Of a stretch of DNA of 64,000 bases, positions 26,860-35,428 are shown piece after piece; position 1 is the stretch's first letter; every line of letters starts with the position of its first letter. Source of the DNA: Methanomicrobiales archaeon. GTDB lineage: Archaea > Halobacteriota > Methanomicrobia > Methanomicrobiales > JACTUA01. The notes below the pieces were generated by a model. It worked only from the letters and a program-made list of their open reading frames with translations. It made no database searches and was not told where the DNA came from. A program made the position numbers and the translations under genes. The DNA is taken from NCBI GenBank assembly GCA_030019205.1, contig JASEFH010000011.1, positions 255 to 64,254 of the forward strand, given 5' to 3'.

Positions 26860-28092
26860 ATGCTGAAAATGGTCGAATGGCTGGAGAATAACTTTCAGAG
26901 CATCCAGCCGGACCGCGACATCACGCTGCGGGCGGCACGGCATCTGTCCAAGCCGGAGAGGAGGAAGCTCTTCTCGGCCGACGTCGAACCCATGCGTACG
27001 GCCGAGGGGCGGTGGTACGAGGCGATCGTCTACGAGATGGTGCTTAAACTCGCCCTCCAGAGCGACCTGATCAAAGGTGTCGTGCGCAAGGGGGCCGACG
27101 CCCGGCACATCCGCCAGAAGGTGGAGCTGGGGCAGAACGGGCTCTTCTACTCCCGTCTGGGCGACATCAATATCCGGGGCAACGGCCAGGATCTGGCGGA
27201 GTTCGACCTGATGCTCATCGACCGGAACGATCGCATCGCCTTCGGCGAGATCGTCACCTCCCCCCTGGACATGAAGGAGTTCGGGGACGAGATCCGCTAC
27301 AAAAAGAGGCTGCTCGGCTACCTGTTCGGGCAGGAGACGGTCCCGTTCATCCTGATATCGTCCGTCGACATCTCCCGCATCGTCGCGGTCCGCCGCCTCA
27401 TGAAGGAGGCGGACAACATCCTGATCCACACCCAGTCCTGCGGGGAGATCAAGACCTGCTTCCGCCCGTTCGAGATCCGCAACATTCCCCGCAAGCCGGC
27501 GCATCACCCCAAACTGGTGTCGGTGCACGAGATCGGGCCGCTGCGGCAGTTCGACTACAAACGGCTCCACGATATCGAGCGTGAGCGTGTGCTCCGGACC
27601 ATCGCAAAATCGGGTTCCCCGCAGCTGCCGGAGAATGCGGATCCCGCGGGGCTCCTCGTGAAGAAGATCCTCTTCGGAGCCCTGTACCCCTCTGCGATCC
27701 GCATGCTGGACCAGGAGTACGAGATCCTGATCCGGGGGAGAGACTGCAACCTGGACTGCCTCAGCAACGAGTTCTCCAAGGTCGTCCTGGCGGCGGATCT
27801 CCCCGGTTTCGACCCGATCATCTACCTGCGCTCGAAGAAGGATAAGGAGTACCTCAAGATGGTGAAGTCGAAGGGCGGCACCTTCAAGTTCGAGCGCTAC
27901 ACCCCGAACAAGGTGGGGTTCTTCCTCTGGCTGGAGTCGCTCCGCCCGAACCTGGGTGCACGCATCACGAAGGACCTCCTGGACGCGTTTGTCGGGTTCC
28001 AGGAGGCGCAGTCCGGGGATGCACGCGGCGCGAAGGAGGCGGCAGCGATTCCCGCTGCTGCTCCGCAACGGGCGAAGCGGAAGCGCCGGTAA
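26860..28092 (+). CDS. Unknown protein, 410 aa, possible PD-(D/E)xK-like fold
   Basis: I do not recognise a named family. The N-terminal half contains DLAEFDLMLIDRNDRIAFGE followed by IVTSPLDMKEFGDEIRYKKR. The spacing of an acidic strand (EFDLMLID), a turn and a second strand (IAFGE) resembles the core of PD-(D/E)xK nucleases, but the usual ExK lysine is replaced (GEIVTS), so catalysis is doubtful. Two further segments (EYEILIRGRDCNLDCLSNEF; YLKMVKSKGGTFKFERYTP) form a separate C-terminal domain, and the tail is basic (RAKRKRR), suggesting nucleic-acid contact. Monocistronic with its own TATA box. Followed by an AT-rich spacer. Confidence 0.75.
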   Translation: MLKMVEWLENNFQSIQPDRDITLRAARHLSKPERRKLFSADVEPMRTAEGRWYEAIVYEMVLKLALQSDLIKGVVRKGADARHIRQKVELGQNGLFYSRLGDINIRGNGQDLAEFDLMLIDRNDRIAFGEIVTSPLDMKEFGDEIRYKKRLLGYLFGQETVPFILISSVDISRIVAVRRLMKEADNILIHTQSCGEIKTCFRPFEIRNIPRKPAHHPKLVSVHEIGPLRQFDYKRLHDIERERVLRTIAKSGSPQLPENADPAGLLVKKILFGALYPSAIRMLDQEYEILIRGRDCNLDCLSNEFSKVVLAADLPGFDPIIYLRSKKDKEYLKMVKSKGGTFKFERYTPNKVGFFLWLESLRPNLGARITKDLLDAFVGFQEAQSGDARGAKEAAAIPAAAPQRAKRKRR

Positions 28093-28458
28093 CAATTTAA
28101 AATCAATAAAATCCTGTTTCTTATCTGTATCTACAAATAGTAAAATATAAATAATATAAAGTTCAATCAGGGATCGGGATTGGGACCACCTCCCCCAACG
28201 CACGAGGGCCCTGCCACTACTGCCGTAAGTGTTTTGCGAGTGTGGTCAAGTCCCTTACACCATCGGACACATCTCTATACCCTACCGTAAGAACCCCCCG
28301 TACCCCCCCCTCAACCTTCTTCTGGGGGGATTCTTACAACCCCCACCGGCGGGAAGAGGAATCTTTCGGATGACGAAGACGGCGCGCAGACGCCCGATCA
28401 GGGGAAGGATTGTATATGCCGAAAGGAAACGTATAGTATCCACCGTTGGGGGCGGATC
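28093..28458. other. AT-rich then GC-rich spacer with an inverted repeat
   Basis: 28093-28165 is very AT-rich and contains TATA-like aaaatataaataatataaag. Downstream there is an open stretch (28190-28370) whose translation includes CHYCRKCFASVVKSL, resembling a zinc knuckle but lacking a start codon. An inverted repeat follows at 28287-28337. A weaker TATA (ttgtatatg, near 28411) may serve the small gene at 28459. Confidence 0.45.
28287..28337. repeat. Inverted repeat (GTAAGAA-C6 / G6-ATTCTTAC)
   Basis: Left arm gtaagaacccccc (28287-28299) pairs with right arm ggggggattcttac (28324-28337) with one bulged base; the loop is 24 nt. It could be a terminator hairpin for a transcript starting at the AT-rich island or an operator. 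Confidence 0.5.
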
Positions 28459-28611
28459 ATGGCAACGCGATCGATTCTCGACGACGAACAGACGTTCCTC
28501 CTGATCATGCAGCTGGCGGATATCGCCGCGGCGGCGCACGAAGCGGGAGATTATGCCAAGAGGGACGCCGCCCTCGAAAAGATACGGGAGTTGCGATCCC
28601 TGTTCCGGTAG
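28459..28611 (+). CDS. Small conserved protein, twin of the 62-aa protein at 25.8 kb (50 aa)
   Basis: Product MATRSILDDEQTFLLIMQLA then DIAAAAHEAGDYAKRDAALE and KIRELRSLFR. About 20 of 29 core residues match the paralogue at 25829-26017, with the same H-E-x-G-D turn and KIxELR ending. This similarity is the main evidence that both are genuine genes. It is probably an alpha-helical hairpin; function unknown. GGGGGCGG lies just upstream of ATG 28459. Confidence 0.75.
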   Translation: MATRSILDDEQTFLLIMQLADIAAAAHEAGDYAKRDAALEKIRELRSLFR

Positions 28612-28721
28612 GATTGCCCTTTTCTCCGCCCATAATCCTGGACGCAGACCACTGATTTTCGTCCTCCTTCGATCCTGCCTCCTCCGGGACCCGCAGGACG
28701 CCCGGGTTGCCCCTCCCTTCG

Positions 28722-29267
28722 CTACGGGAGCATCACCTGGCACGCCACGCAGCCGGCGAGGAAGGCCAGTCCCAGGACGTAGAAGCAGAAGGCGGGGATC
28801 ACGATCAGCGCGCTTGCTACGGCGATGCGGTGCGCCTTCCACCAGAGCGCCACCGCACCGTCCAGGGCGGCGTAGGCATCGTGGTAGAGGCCCCGCACGC
28901 TCCGCTGGCGCCGGAGGAAGGATCGGTCCTGCACCCGATCGACGGAGCCGACCGCCCCCTCCAGCAGAACCTGGACGATGAACAGGGTGGCCCGGTATAT
29001 GGCAAAGAGCATCGCCGACAGGGAGAAGAACGCGATCACCAGAAGAAACAGGGAGAGATTGGCCGATCCGGGGGAGATCGCCCCCGTGCAGAGCCATGCG
29101 AACGCCCACAGGAGGGAGCCGAGCGAGATGGCCAGCATCCAGTCCACGTCCCGGGCAAGCCGTTCCCTGAAGAGGCTGAAGCCGTCGTAGCCTTTGAGCA
29201 GGCCGATGAAGTGATCCGTGCGCTCGCGCAAGGTTCGGCCGGATGATGCGTCTGCCCGAAGCCCCAT
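28722..29267 (-). CDS. Hypothetical membrane protein, 181 aa
   Basis: Four predicted helices: MLAISLGSLLWAFAWLCTGA, LSLFLLVIAFFSLSAMLFAI, a less clear pair around ATLFIVQVLLEGAV, and SALIVIPAFCFYVLGLAFLA. A cytosolic loop (DRVQDRSFLRRQRSVRGLYH) is basic. No family recognised. ATG 29267 lies about 30 bp from a TATA-like ctaataagg (minus strand, near 29297), so it is nearly leaderless. A perfect palindrome TGTACGTACA lies just upstream of the start. Confidence 0.65.
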   Translation of the reverse strand: MGLRADASSGRTLRERTDHFIGLLKGYDGFSLFRERLARDVDWMLAISLGSLLWAFAWLCTGAISPGSANLSLFLLVIAFFSLSAMLFAIYRATLFIVQVLLEGAVGSVDRVQDRSFLRRQRSVRGLYHDAYAALDGAVALWWKAHRIAVASALIVIPAFCFYVLGLAFLAGCVACQVMLP

Positions 29268-29589
29268 GGTTGTACGTACATTTACCCGAACCCTTATTAG
29301 TCATTTTCGAATTATCGTTATGATGGCAGGAAGAGTGTTCCATATCCTGACCGATATCCGGGTTCATAGCGAGAAAAACAATGGCCTGAAAAGAATTCCG
29401 GGTCCGGCGGATCGCCGTTCGCGTCCGCCTCCCGCGGCGAGGGCGCGCCTGCCCTTCGGACCCGCACGGATTGCTCCCCGTGCCGGGCGGGGGGCCGCAT
29501 TGTTTCTCCTCGTCGCAATCCGTCGATGGCGAAAATCTTAAATTATTTCACGCAGAAGTGCCTTCGAAACCGTGAGGGGGAGATCGTAC
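29268..29589. other. Divergent spacer with a palindrome
   Basis: About 320 bp. The palindrome TGTACGTACA is at 29271-29280. A TATA-like cttaaattat near 29535-29545 may serve the plus-strand surface protein at 29590. No gene seen. Confidence 0.45.
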
Positions 29590-30684
29590 ATGGCAGGCAT
29601 TCCACCGGGTCCCCGATCGAGGGGAAGGATCGGATCAGGGCGGAGAGGAGGGCGGCGCGTGCCCGAGGGGGGATGGACGCCGGATGCGCGGGGGATCCGC
29701 ACGGGCTGCGTCGCACTGGCAGTCCTGCTCGCCGTCGTGGTCCTGGTTCTGCCGGCAGCGGCACGGGGACCGACGATAAAGGACATCCAGCCGGGGGATA
29801 CCGTATTCGTGCACGAGAGAGGGCTGAACCTCGCCGCACTCGGCGGCGCGGGCGACGATCTCGCCTCCCTCGTCCACTACAGAGACTTTTCGCGGCAGGT
29901 TATCGACAGGACGATCCCGGTGGACGATCCGGGCGACTTCGAACTGCTGGAGTTCGAGGTGGACGGCACGTACGGGATCTACTACGCCTGGAACCGATCC
30001 GGGCTCATTCGCAGCGGGGACGGGGTCCCGGTCCACGTGGACATCCAGGAGCCCCGCCTTGCCCTGGACGTCGTCCTCGCCGCTCCGTACCACCAGGACT
30101 CCGTGCAGGGGCTCACCATCTCGAGCGGGACCCTGATCGCCTTCGAGATCACCTCCCCGAGGGTCGGAACCCAGTACCGGATCGATAACACCTATCCGGC
30201 GCAGGTGGACATCGTATTCCTGCGGCCCGGGGGCGCCGAGACCACGGTGATCGGGGGCAGGGATATGAGCGGCCTGAATGTCAGCGCCTCGCGGTTCTAC
30301 ACCGACGATCCCGGCAGGGCGGGTGCGGTATCGCTCTCCGGCCTCGAACCGGGCACGTACACCTTCCAGGCGCGCTGGAGGGCCCCGCAGGAGTTCGCCG
30401 ACTATGCGCAGGACTCCAACGTCGTGAACTTTACGGTGCGGGGCCGCCCGGGCGTCACCATCACCGTGAGTCCGACGACGCCGACGGAGACCGCTCCGCC
30501 GCCGACCACGGAGCCCACGACTCCGCCGGCGACGCTGCCGACGACAGCCGAAACCACGCCGCCGACGACGCCTCCCGCGACCGAGACGACCGTCCCCCCC
30601 ACCACGCAGGCGCCGCTCATGCCGCTCCTGGGCGTCATCGGCGTCTGCGCGGCCATGATCTGGGCTGCGCTGAAGAGGCGGTGA
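29590..30684 (+). CDS. DUF3821-type secreted, membrane-anchored surface protein
   Basis: 364-aa exported protein. A basic N-terminus precedes a signal helix (VALAVLLAVVVLVLPAAARG, about residues 41-60). The mature part begins IKDIQPGDTVFVHERGLNLA, the DUF3821 hallmark, followed by HYRDFSRQVIDRTIPVDDPG and VDGTYGIYYAWNRSG. A beta-sandwich region (about 155-290) is followed by a Thr/Pro-rich stalk (about 300-340; TTPPTTPPATETTVPPTTQA) and a C-terminal anchor helix with a KRR tail. DUF3821 proteins are abundant at the Methanomicrobiales cell surface; role unknown, perhaps S-layer associated. Start ATG 29590 has GGGGGAG upstream; an internal start closer to the signal peptide (GTG near 29659) is possible. 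Confidence 0.85.
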   Translation: MAGIPPGPRSRGRIGSGRRGGRRVPEGGWTPDARGIRTGCVALAVLLAVVVLVLPAAARGPTIKDIQPGDTVFVHERGLNLAALGGAGDDLASLVHYRDFSRQVIDRTIPVDDPGDFELLEFEVDGTYGIYYAWNRSGLIRSGDGVPVHVDIQEPRLALDVVLAAPYHQDSVQGLTISSGTLIAFEITSPRVGTQYRIDNTYPAQVDIVFLRPGGAETTVIGGRDMSGLNVSASRFYTDDPGRAGAVSLSGLEPGTYTFQARWRAPQEFADYAQDSNVVNFTVRGRPGVTITVSPTTPTETAPPPTTEPTTPPATLPTTAETTPPTTPPATETTVPPTTQAPLMPLLGVIGVCAAMIWAALKRR

Positions 30685-31100
30685 AAGCGGGGCAGACGCG
30701 ATACCCCCGGCAGGACTCCGGCTGACGGCGTCCTGGATCCCTGCAGGCGGAGCCAAACCCGACCGGAGACCCCCGGTCCACCGGTGAGCATCCGGGCTGA
30801 TCGCGCCTGTCGGGGCGGGGGTGCACTCCCCCTCCCCCCGCTGATACCATCTCTCGCCGGCGCCCTCTTCCGTTCCATCCGGTCGCCTGCAGATCACCTG
30901 CTCCCCGCATTTGCATCCCGTCGCCTTCGGGCAGGGTCGAACGGGGAGACGTAGAAGCGCCTCATCGCACACCCTCCCGGCACGGGAAGACAGGACGCCC
31001 TCGAGAGCGGGACCGGCGAACCTGCCCGCCATCTGCAGCGAAAAAAGGATGCATCACCGCAGCGATGCCTCCCGCGCACGATCCGCCTGCAGGACGGGGA
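30685..31100. other. Convergent spacer with repeat copy C
   Basis: About 415 bp between convergent genes. It contains the repeat at 30812-30848. On the minus strand a 23-codon frame with a strong GGAGGGTGCG ribosome site (MRRFYVSPFDPARRRRDANA, near 30966) is followed in another frame by a Cys-containing stretch (GCKCGEQVICRRPDG); this may be a broken small gene but the evidence is too thin to call. Confidence 0.4.
30812..30848 (+). repeat. Dispersed intergenic repeat, copy C (partial)
   Basis: ggggcgggggtgcactcccc is followed by ctccccccgctgatacca; the GTGCAC-centred G/C palindrome and the CCCCGCTG-ATAC end match the copies at 12.6, 43.5 and 50.2 kb. Confidence 0.4.
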
Positions 31101-31658
31101 CTACCACTCCTCCTGCTCCGTGATCTTGCGCAGGGCGCCCCGGGCCGCGCTCCGCACCTCGTACTCGTCGTCCTCGAGAGCGCGGATCAGGGCGCTCACC
31201 GCCTCCTCGGTATCCGGGCGGACCCCCTGCTCGTCCAGGATCTTCCCGATCGCGTCGGCTGCGGCAACCCGCACGTCCTTCTTCGGATCCTCCAGCAGGG
31301 CGACCAGATCCGGCACCGCCCGCTGATCCCCGATCTCACCCAGCGCCCCGGCTGCCCCCTGCCGCACCCAGCGCTCCTCGTCTTTCAGGGCGCGGATGAG
31401 AGGCTCCACGGCCCGCCTGTCCCGGAGCCTGCCCAGCGCCACGGTGGTCACGTAACGCACCTCGTTCGAGGGATCCTCCAGGAGCGCGATGAGCGGCACC
31501 ACACCCCGCTCGTCGCCGATCCGCCCGAGAGCCTCCGCCGCCTTCACCCGGTAGGGGATATGCTCATGGCCGAGCTGCCTGACGATCTTCTCGAAGTTCT
31601 CCTCCCTCCTCTTCTCCCGATCCACCATGATCACGGGCGGTGGAGCCTCTTCACCCAT
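31101..31658 (-). CDS. HEAT-repeat protein, 185 aa
   Basis: Five HEAT/PBS-lyase units, e.g. AAEALGRIGDERGVVPLIAL, VALGRLRDRRAVEPLIRALK and GALGEIGDQRAVPDLVALLE. The N-terminal 25 residues are charged (MVDREKRREENFEKIVRQLG) and likely start at ATG 31658; an internal ATG at 31628 (MVDREK) is possible. An alpha-solenoid interaction scaffold; its partner is unknown. Unlinked to the other three HEAT genes here. Confidence 0.87.
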   Translation of the reverse strand: MGEEAPPPVIMVDREKRREENFEKIVRQLGHEHIPYRVKAAEALGRIGDERGVVPLIALLEDPSNEVRYVTTVALGRLRDRRAVEPLIRALKDEERWVRQGAAGALGEIGDQRAVPDLVALLEDPKKDVRVAAADAIGKILDEQGVRPDTEEAVSALIRALEDDEYEVRSAARGALRKITEQEEW

Positions 31659-31803
31659 GGTGCCACCTCAGACATCGGTGGGTATGCGCCGCACCCTACA
31701 AAAGGGTTTCCGTCCCTCACACGGAGGACGCCGGCAGGGGCGGTGCGCATCCCTTCTTCAGGATGCACACCCAACCGGATAGGGATCGGGAGGGCGAGTG
31801 CGG

Positions 31804-32730
31804 ATGCTGACGGAGTTCCTGGTAGTGGCCGACCGGATCTTCGCCCTGATCCTCCTGATCACGGCGGGTTATGCCGCCTACAGCCTGAAGATCCTGGATC
31901 TGAACGCGACGCGGCGGATCTCCAGCTTCCTCCTCAACATCGCCATTCCGGCGCTGATCATCGCCTCGATGCAGGTCCCCCGATCCGCGGCGCTCCTCGC
32001 CGGCGCCGGCGAACTCCTCCTCCTCACCGGGATCCTGTACCTTATCTCCTCAGGCATCGCCGGGCTCGCTGCCGCCGCCCTCCCCGCCACCCGCACCGAG
32101 CGGGGCGTCTTCCAGTTCGCCATCGTCTTCGGCAACGTGGGATTCATGGGATTTCCGGTCGTCCAGGCCCTCTACGGCGGCGATACCCTCTTCTACGCGG
32201 CTATATTCAACCTCGTCTTCAACGTGCTCGTCTTCTCCCTCGGGATCGCGCTGCTGACGCGGGGGAGGGAGCAGGGGTTCGACCCCCGCCTCCTGGCCAA
32301 TCCCGGCATCCTCGCCTCCGTCGCGGGCCTGATCCTCTTCCTGGAGTCCGTGCAGATCCCGCCGCCGTTCATCGACGCGATCGGGCTCCTGGGAAATGTG
32401 ACCGCCCCGCTCGCCATGATCGTCGTCGGAGCCCTGCTGGCGACGTTCCCCCTCCGGGAGATGATCGGGGACTGGCGGGTTCTGCTGGCGTCCGCCGTCC
32501 GCCTCCTGGCCATCCCGCTCGCCGCGGCGGTGCTGCTGCGGCCCCTGGCGGCGGATCCTCTCGCATTCAGCGTGCTTGTCACCCTCGCGGCGATGCCGGC
32601 CGCCGCGAACACGGTCATTTTCGCCGAGCAGTACGGCTCCGACGCCCGCCTGGCGTCCCGGACCGTGTTCGTCTCCACCCTGGCGTCCCTGGCGACCATC
32701 CCGCTGGTGACCTCCGTTCTCCTGGCCTGA
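31804..32730 (+). CDS. AEC-family transporter (auxin efflux carrier-like permease)
   Basis: 308-aa membrane protein with about 10 helices in two inverted five-helix halves. The conserved crossover segments are SSFLLNIAIPALIIASMQ and AIVFGNVGFMGFPVVQALYG in the first half and TLAAMPAAANTVIFAEQYGS in the second. AEC members export small carboxylates or similar organics; substrate not assignable. ATG 31804 is chosen over GTG 31798 because GGGAGGG precedes it at suitable distance. It ends 11 bp before the convergent ABC-permease operon. Confidence 0.9.
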   Translation: MLTEFLVVADRIFALILLITAGYAAYSLKILDLNATRRISSFLLNIAIPALIIASMQVPRSAALLAGAGELLLLTGILYLISSGIAGLAAAALPATRTERGVFQFAIVFGNVGFMGFPVVQALYGGDTLFYAAIFNLVFNVLVFSLGIALLTRGREQGFDPRLLANPGILASVAGLILFLESVQIPPPFIDAIGLLGNVTAPLAMIVVGALLATFPLREMIGDWRVLLASAVRLLAIPLAAAVLLRPLAADPLAFSVLVTLAAMPAAANTVIFAEQYGSDARLASRTVFVSTLASLATIPLVTSVLLA

Positions 32731-32741
32731 AAGGGGCCCCC

Positions 32742-33932
32742 TCACTCGTAGCGCAGCGCCTCGATGGGATTGAGCTGCGCCGCCTTCCAGGCCGGGTAGA
32801 GCCCGGCGACGATGCTGGCGGCGATGCCGAAGGCGACGCCGGATGCGATGTGGCCGATGGCGGTCAGGTCCAGGACGGCCGCCCCCTCCACGGGGATGAA
32901 GTCGGCCAGGAGCCCCGCGACGGACGCGCTGACGTAGAAGCCGACGATTGCGCTGGCCGCCCCGCCGGCGAAGCTCCCCGCGATCCCGAGAACCAGGCTC
33001 TCGTAGAGGAATATGGCCATCACCTCCCGCCGCTTCGCCCCGATGCTCCGCATCAGCCCGATCTCGCGGGTCCGCTCGGTGACGGAGATGATCATCACGT
33101 TCAGGATGCTCACGCTTGCGACGAAGAGCGACACCAGACCGATGCCCAGGAGGAAGACGTTGATGGCGTCGACAGTCTGGTAGTAGATCTCCAGGATCTC
33201 GCGCGAGTCCAGGATGTCCACGGTCTCCCGGCGGCGGTTGACCTGCTGATCGATGGCGGCTTTCACCCCCGCGATCTCCGCGGGATCCCGCACCTTCACC
33301 ACCACCTGGCTTGCCTCCTGCTCGCCGTGCCGCGCGGCGTACCACTCGTCGGTGACGATGACGGCGTAGTCCGGGTTGATGTCGATCCCCATCCCCCGCT
33401 CGGCGGCGACGCCGACGACGCGGACGCTCTCGCCCCCGACCTCGATGCGGCTGCCGGCGTGCAGGCCGAACTCGTCGGCGAGCAGCGCACCCACCATCAC
33501 CCCCGAGGACCGCTGCGGGTAGAGGCCGGACGAGCGCTCCAGCAGGAGGGGGATGTCGTCCGCAGCCAGCACGTAGAGCAGGGTGTAGCCGCTCCGCTCC
33601 CCGACGCCGATCCGCTCCGAGGTGCGGATCATGGGGATGACGCGGTTCTGGGCGGCAGCCTTCTCGATCAGCGCCACGTCGCGGTCCGCGATCCGCGCGG
33701 CGAGCGTGTTCCGTGGGTCGAACGGATCCCCGCTGGATGCCGCCAGGTGGGGGGTGACGAGAATGGTGTCGCCCACGTCCGAGACCAGCCCCCCGAAGAG
33801 CACCGAGAGGCTGCTGCCCATGATGCCGAGCGATGCAAGGGCGATCACCCCGATGACGATCCCGACCGTGGCGAGCCCCGAGCGGACCGCGTGCCGCTTC
33901 AGGTTCCGCACCGCGAGGCTGAAGAGGATCAT
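32742..33932 (-). CDS. MacB/FtsX-type ABC transporter permease (third of three)
   Basis: 396 aa. N-terminal helix after FSLAVRNLKRHAVRSGLATV, a large extracytoplasmic MacB-PCD domain (about residues 45-245), and a C-terminal FtsX block of three helices (VSILNVMIISVTERTREIGL, MRSIGAKRREVMAIFLYESL). The NPIEALRYE C-terminus is typical. It is the last gene of the operon, 21 bp after the preceding permease gene. Such permeases pair with the ATPase encoded at 35429-36130 to move lipoproteins, peptides or surface proteins by a mechanotransmission mechanism; the exact cargo is unknown. Confidence 0.9.
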   Translation of the reverse strand: MILFSLAVRNLKRHAVRSGLATVGIVIGVIALASLGIMGSSLSVLFGGLVSDVGDTILVTPHLAASSGDPFDPRNTLAARIADRDVALIEKAAAQNRVIPMIRTSERIGVGERSGYTLLYVLAADDIPLLLERSSGLYPQRSSGVMVGALLADEFGLHAGSRIEVGGESVRVVGVAAERGMGIDINPDYAVIVTDEWYAARHGEQEASQVVVKVRDPAEIAGVKAAIDQQVNRRRETVDILDSREILEIYYQTVDAINVFLLGIGLVSLFVASVSILNVMIISVTERTREIGLMRSIGAKRREVMAIFLYESLVLGIAGSFAGGAASAIVGFYVSASVAGLLADFIPVEGAAVLDLTAIGHIASGVAFGIAASIVAGLYPAWKAAQLNPIEALRYE

Positions 33933-33953
33933 GCCGCATCCCGCCTTTGCCGT

Positions 33954-35153
33954 TCAGTCATGGCGCATCGCCTCGATCGGCTGCATGTGCGCGGCTCTAT
34001 ACGCCGGGTAGAACCCGGCGGCGACGCTCGTTCCGACACCGAACAGCATCCCGAAGACGATGTAGGCGGCGGACGCCAGGTTGAAGACCGTGAAGTTCTC
34101 GCCGAACGTGGTTCCGGCCGTGAACACCTCGATGGCGGCGACGCTGATGAAGTAGCCGCCGATGGCGCTGAACGCCCCGCCGGCGACGCTTCCGATCAGG
34201 CCCAGGATCAGGGCTTCGTACAGGAACATGCGGAGCACTTCGCGGCGGAGGACGCCGATGCTCCGCAGGATACCAACCTCGCGGATGCGCTCCGTCACCG
34301 ATATGTACATGACGTTGAGGATGTTAACGGCGGCGATGACGAGGGAGATCGCCCCGATGCCGACGAGAAAGATCGTGATCTGCTGGTAGATCTCCCGGTA
34401 CTGCGCCAGCATCTCCCGGGAGTCGAAGATGTCCACCGTCTCCTCGCGGCGGTTCAGGCGGGCGTTCACCGCCTCTTTCACCGCATCGATCGCCTGCATG
34501 TCGCCGACGCGGACGATGACCATGGCGTACGCGTCCGCCGTGCCGAAGTGCCTGCCGTACCATGCGTGCGGCACGACGATCGCGAAGTCCGGGTTGATGT
34601 CCGCCGCAAATCCGCGTTCGCGGAGCGTTCCGGTGACACGCAGCGTCTCGCCGCCGATCGCGATCCGTGAGCCGGGCGCGAGATCGTACTCCTGTGCGAG
34701 GTAGGTCCCGACGAGCGCACCCGGCTGGTTCGGGCGGAGGTTCTGCCCCTCCTCGATATCGAGCAGGACCGCGGCGTCTTCGGGATCGAGCCCGATGATC
34801 TGGGTGTAACCGCTCCTGCCGCCGCCGAACTCCACCTCGTCCGCACCCTGCAGCACGGGGATTACGCGGTGCGGGCTGACCGCCCGGCGGATCTCGTCCA
34901 CCTGACGGGCGGGGATCGCGGCATCCACCGCGGTCCGCGGATCGCCGGCGAACGTGGTCCCGATCGCCGTATGCGGGGTGATCACGACGGTGTCGCCGAC
35001 GTCGCTGATGAGGTTGGCGACCAGGAGGTTGATGCTGTTGCCCATGATCCCCAGGGAGGCGATCGCGATCACCCCGATGACGATCCCGATGATCGAGAGG
35101 GAGGAGCGGATCCAGTGCCGCCGCAGGTTCCGCACGGCGAAGCTGAGGAACAT
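33954..35153 (-). CDS. MacB/FtsX-type ABC transporter permease (second of three)
   Basis: 399 aa with the same layout: FAVRNLRRHWIRSSLSIIGI at the N-terminus, an outer MacB domain, then AVNILNVMYISVTERIREVG, ILRSIGVLRREVLRMFLYEA and a C-terminal QPIEAMRHD. The frame is open upstream, but ATG 35153 (MFLSFAVRNLRRH) aligns with the other two permeases, so upstream extension is rejected. It is separated from the upstream ATPase gene by 275 bp, which hold no gene; the gap is unusual for this operon and may contain a secondary promoter. Confidence 0.9.
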   Translation of the reverse strand: MFLSFAVRNLRRHWIRSSLSIIGIVIGVIAIASLGIMGNSINLLVANLISDVGDTVVITPHTAIGTTFAGDPRTAVDAAIPARQVDEIRRAVSPHRVIPVLQGADEVEFGGGRSGYTQIIGLDPEDAAVLLDIEEGQNLRPNQPGALVGTYLAQEYDLAPGSRIAIGGETLRVTGTLRERGFAADINPDFAIVVPHAWYGRHFGTADAYAMVIVRVGDMQAIDAVKEAVNARLNRREETVDIFDSREMLAQYREIYQQITIFLVGIGAISLVIAAVNILNVMYISVTERIREVGILRSIGVLRREVLRMFLYEALILGLIGSVAGGAFSAIGGYFISVAAIEVFTAGTTFGENFTVFNLASAAYIVFGMLFGVGTSVAAGFYPAYRAAHMQPIEAMRHD

Positions 35154-35428
35154 CACGCCCGCCTGCCTGTGGCGACCCGTGGGCGGGGGCGGACGCCGTC
35201 GGGCGGGCCGCCGGCTGCCCTCGCCGTTCCGGGCGGCGCGGTCCCGATCGCCGCCTCCGCCCGCAGGATCCTGCAGGTCCGCCGCGAAGGCGGATCGCTG
35301 CATCGTTCACGGGTGCGCTCCCGCCGCCCCATCGCACGACCTCTTCCGGCGGTAGCGTTGCCGTTCCTGCCTCATAGCCATTTGGATTCCTGCGGTCGCA
35401 CAGGGTCCCGTCGGGTAACCCCGGGGGA

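Noticed and set aside
28190-28370. Zinc-knuckle-like stretch CHYCRKCFASVVKSL as a transposase remnant
   Set aside because: Only one short Cys cluster, no start codon and no further transposase motif.
30898-30966. Minus-strand 23-codon peptide with a strong ribosome site (MRRFYVSPFDPARRRRDANA)
   Set aside because: Ends after a few codons and the Cys-rich continuation is in a different frame; it may be a broken gene but cannot be supported.
31065-34670. 1201-codon plus-strand frame across HEAT, AEC and permease genes
   Set aside because: It runs through unrelated genes on both strands; translation lacks family signatures, so it is an artefact of GC-rich codon bias.
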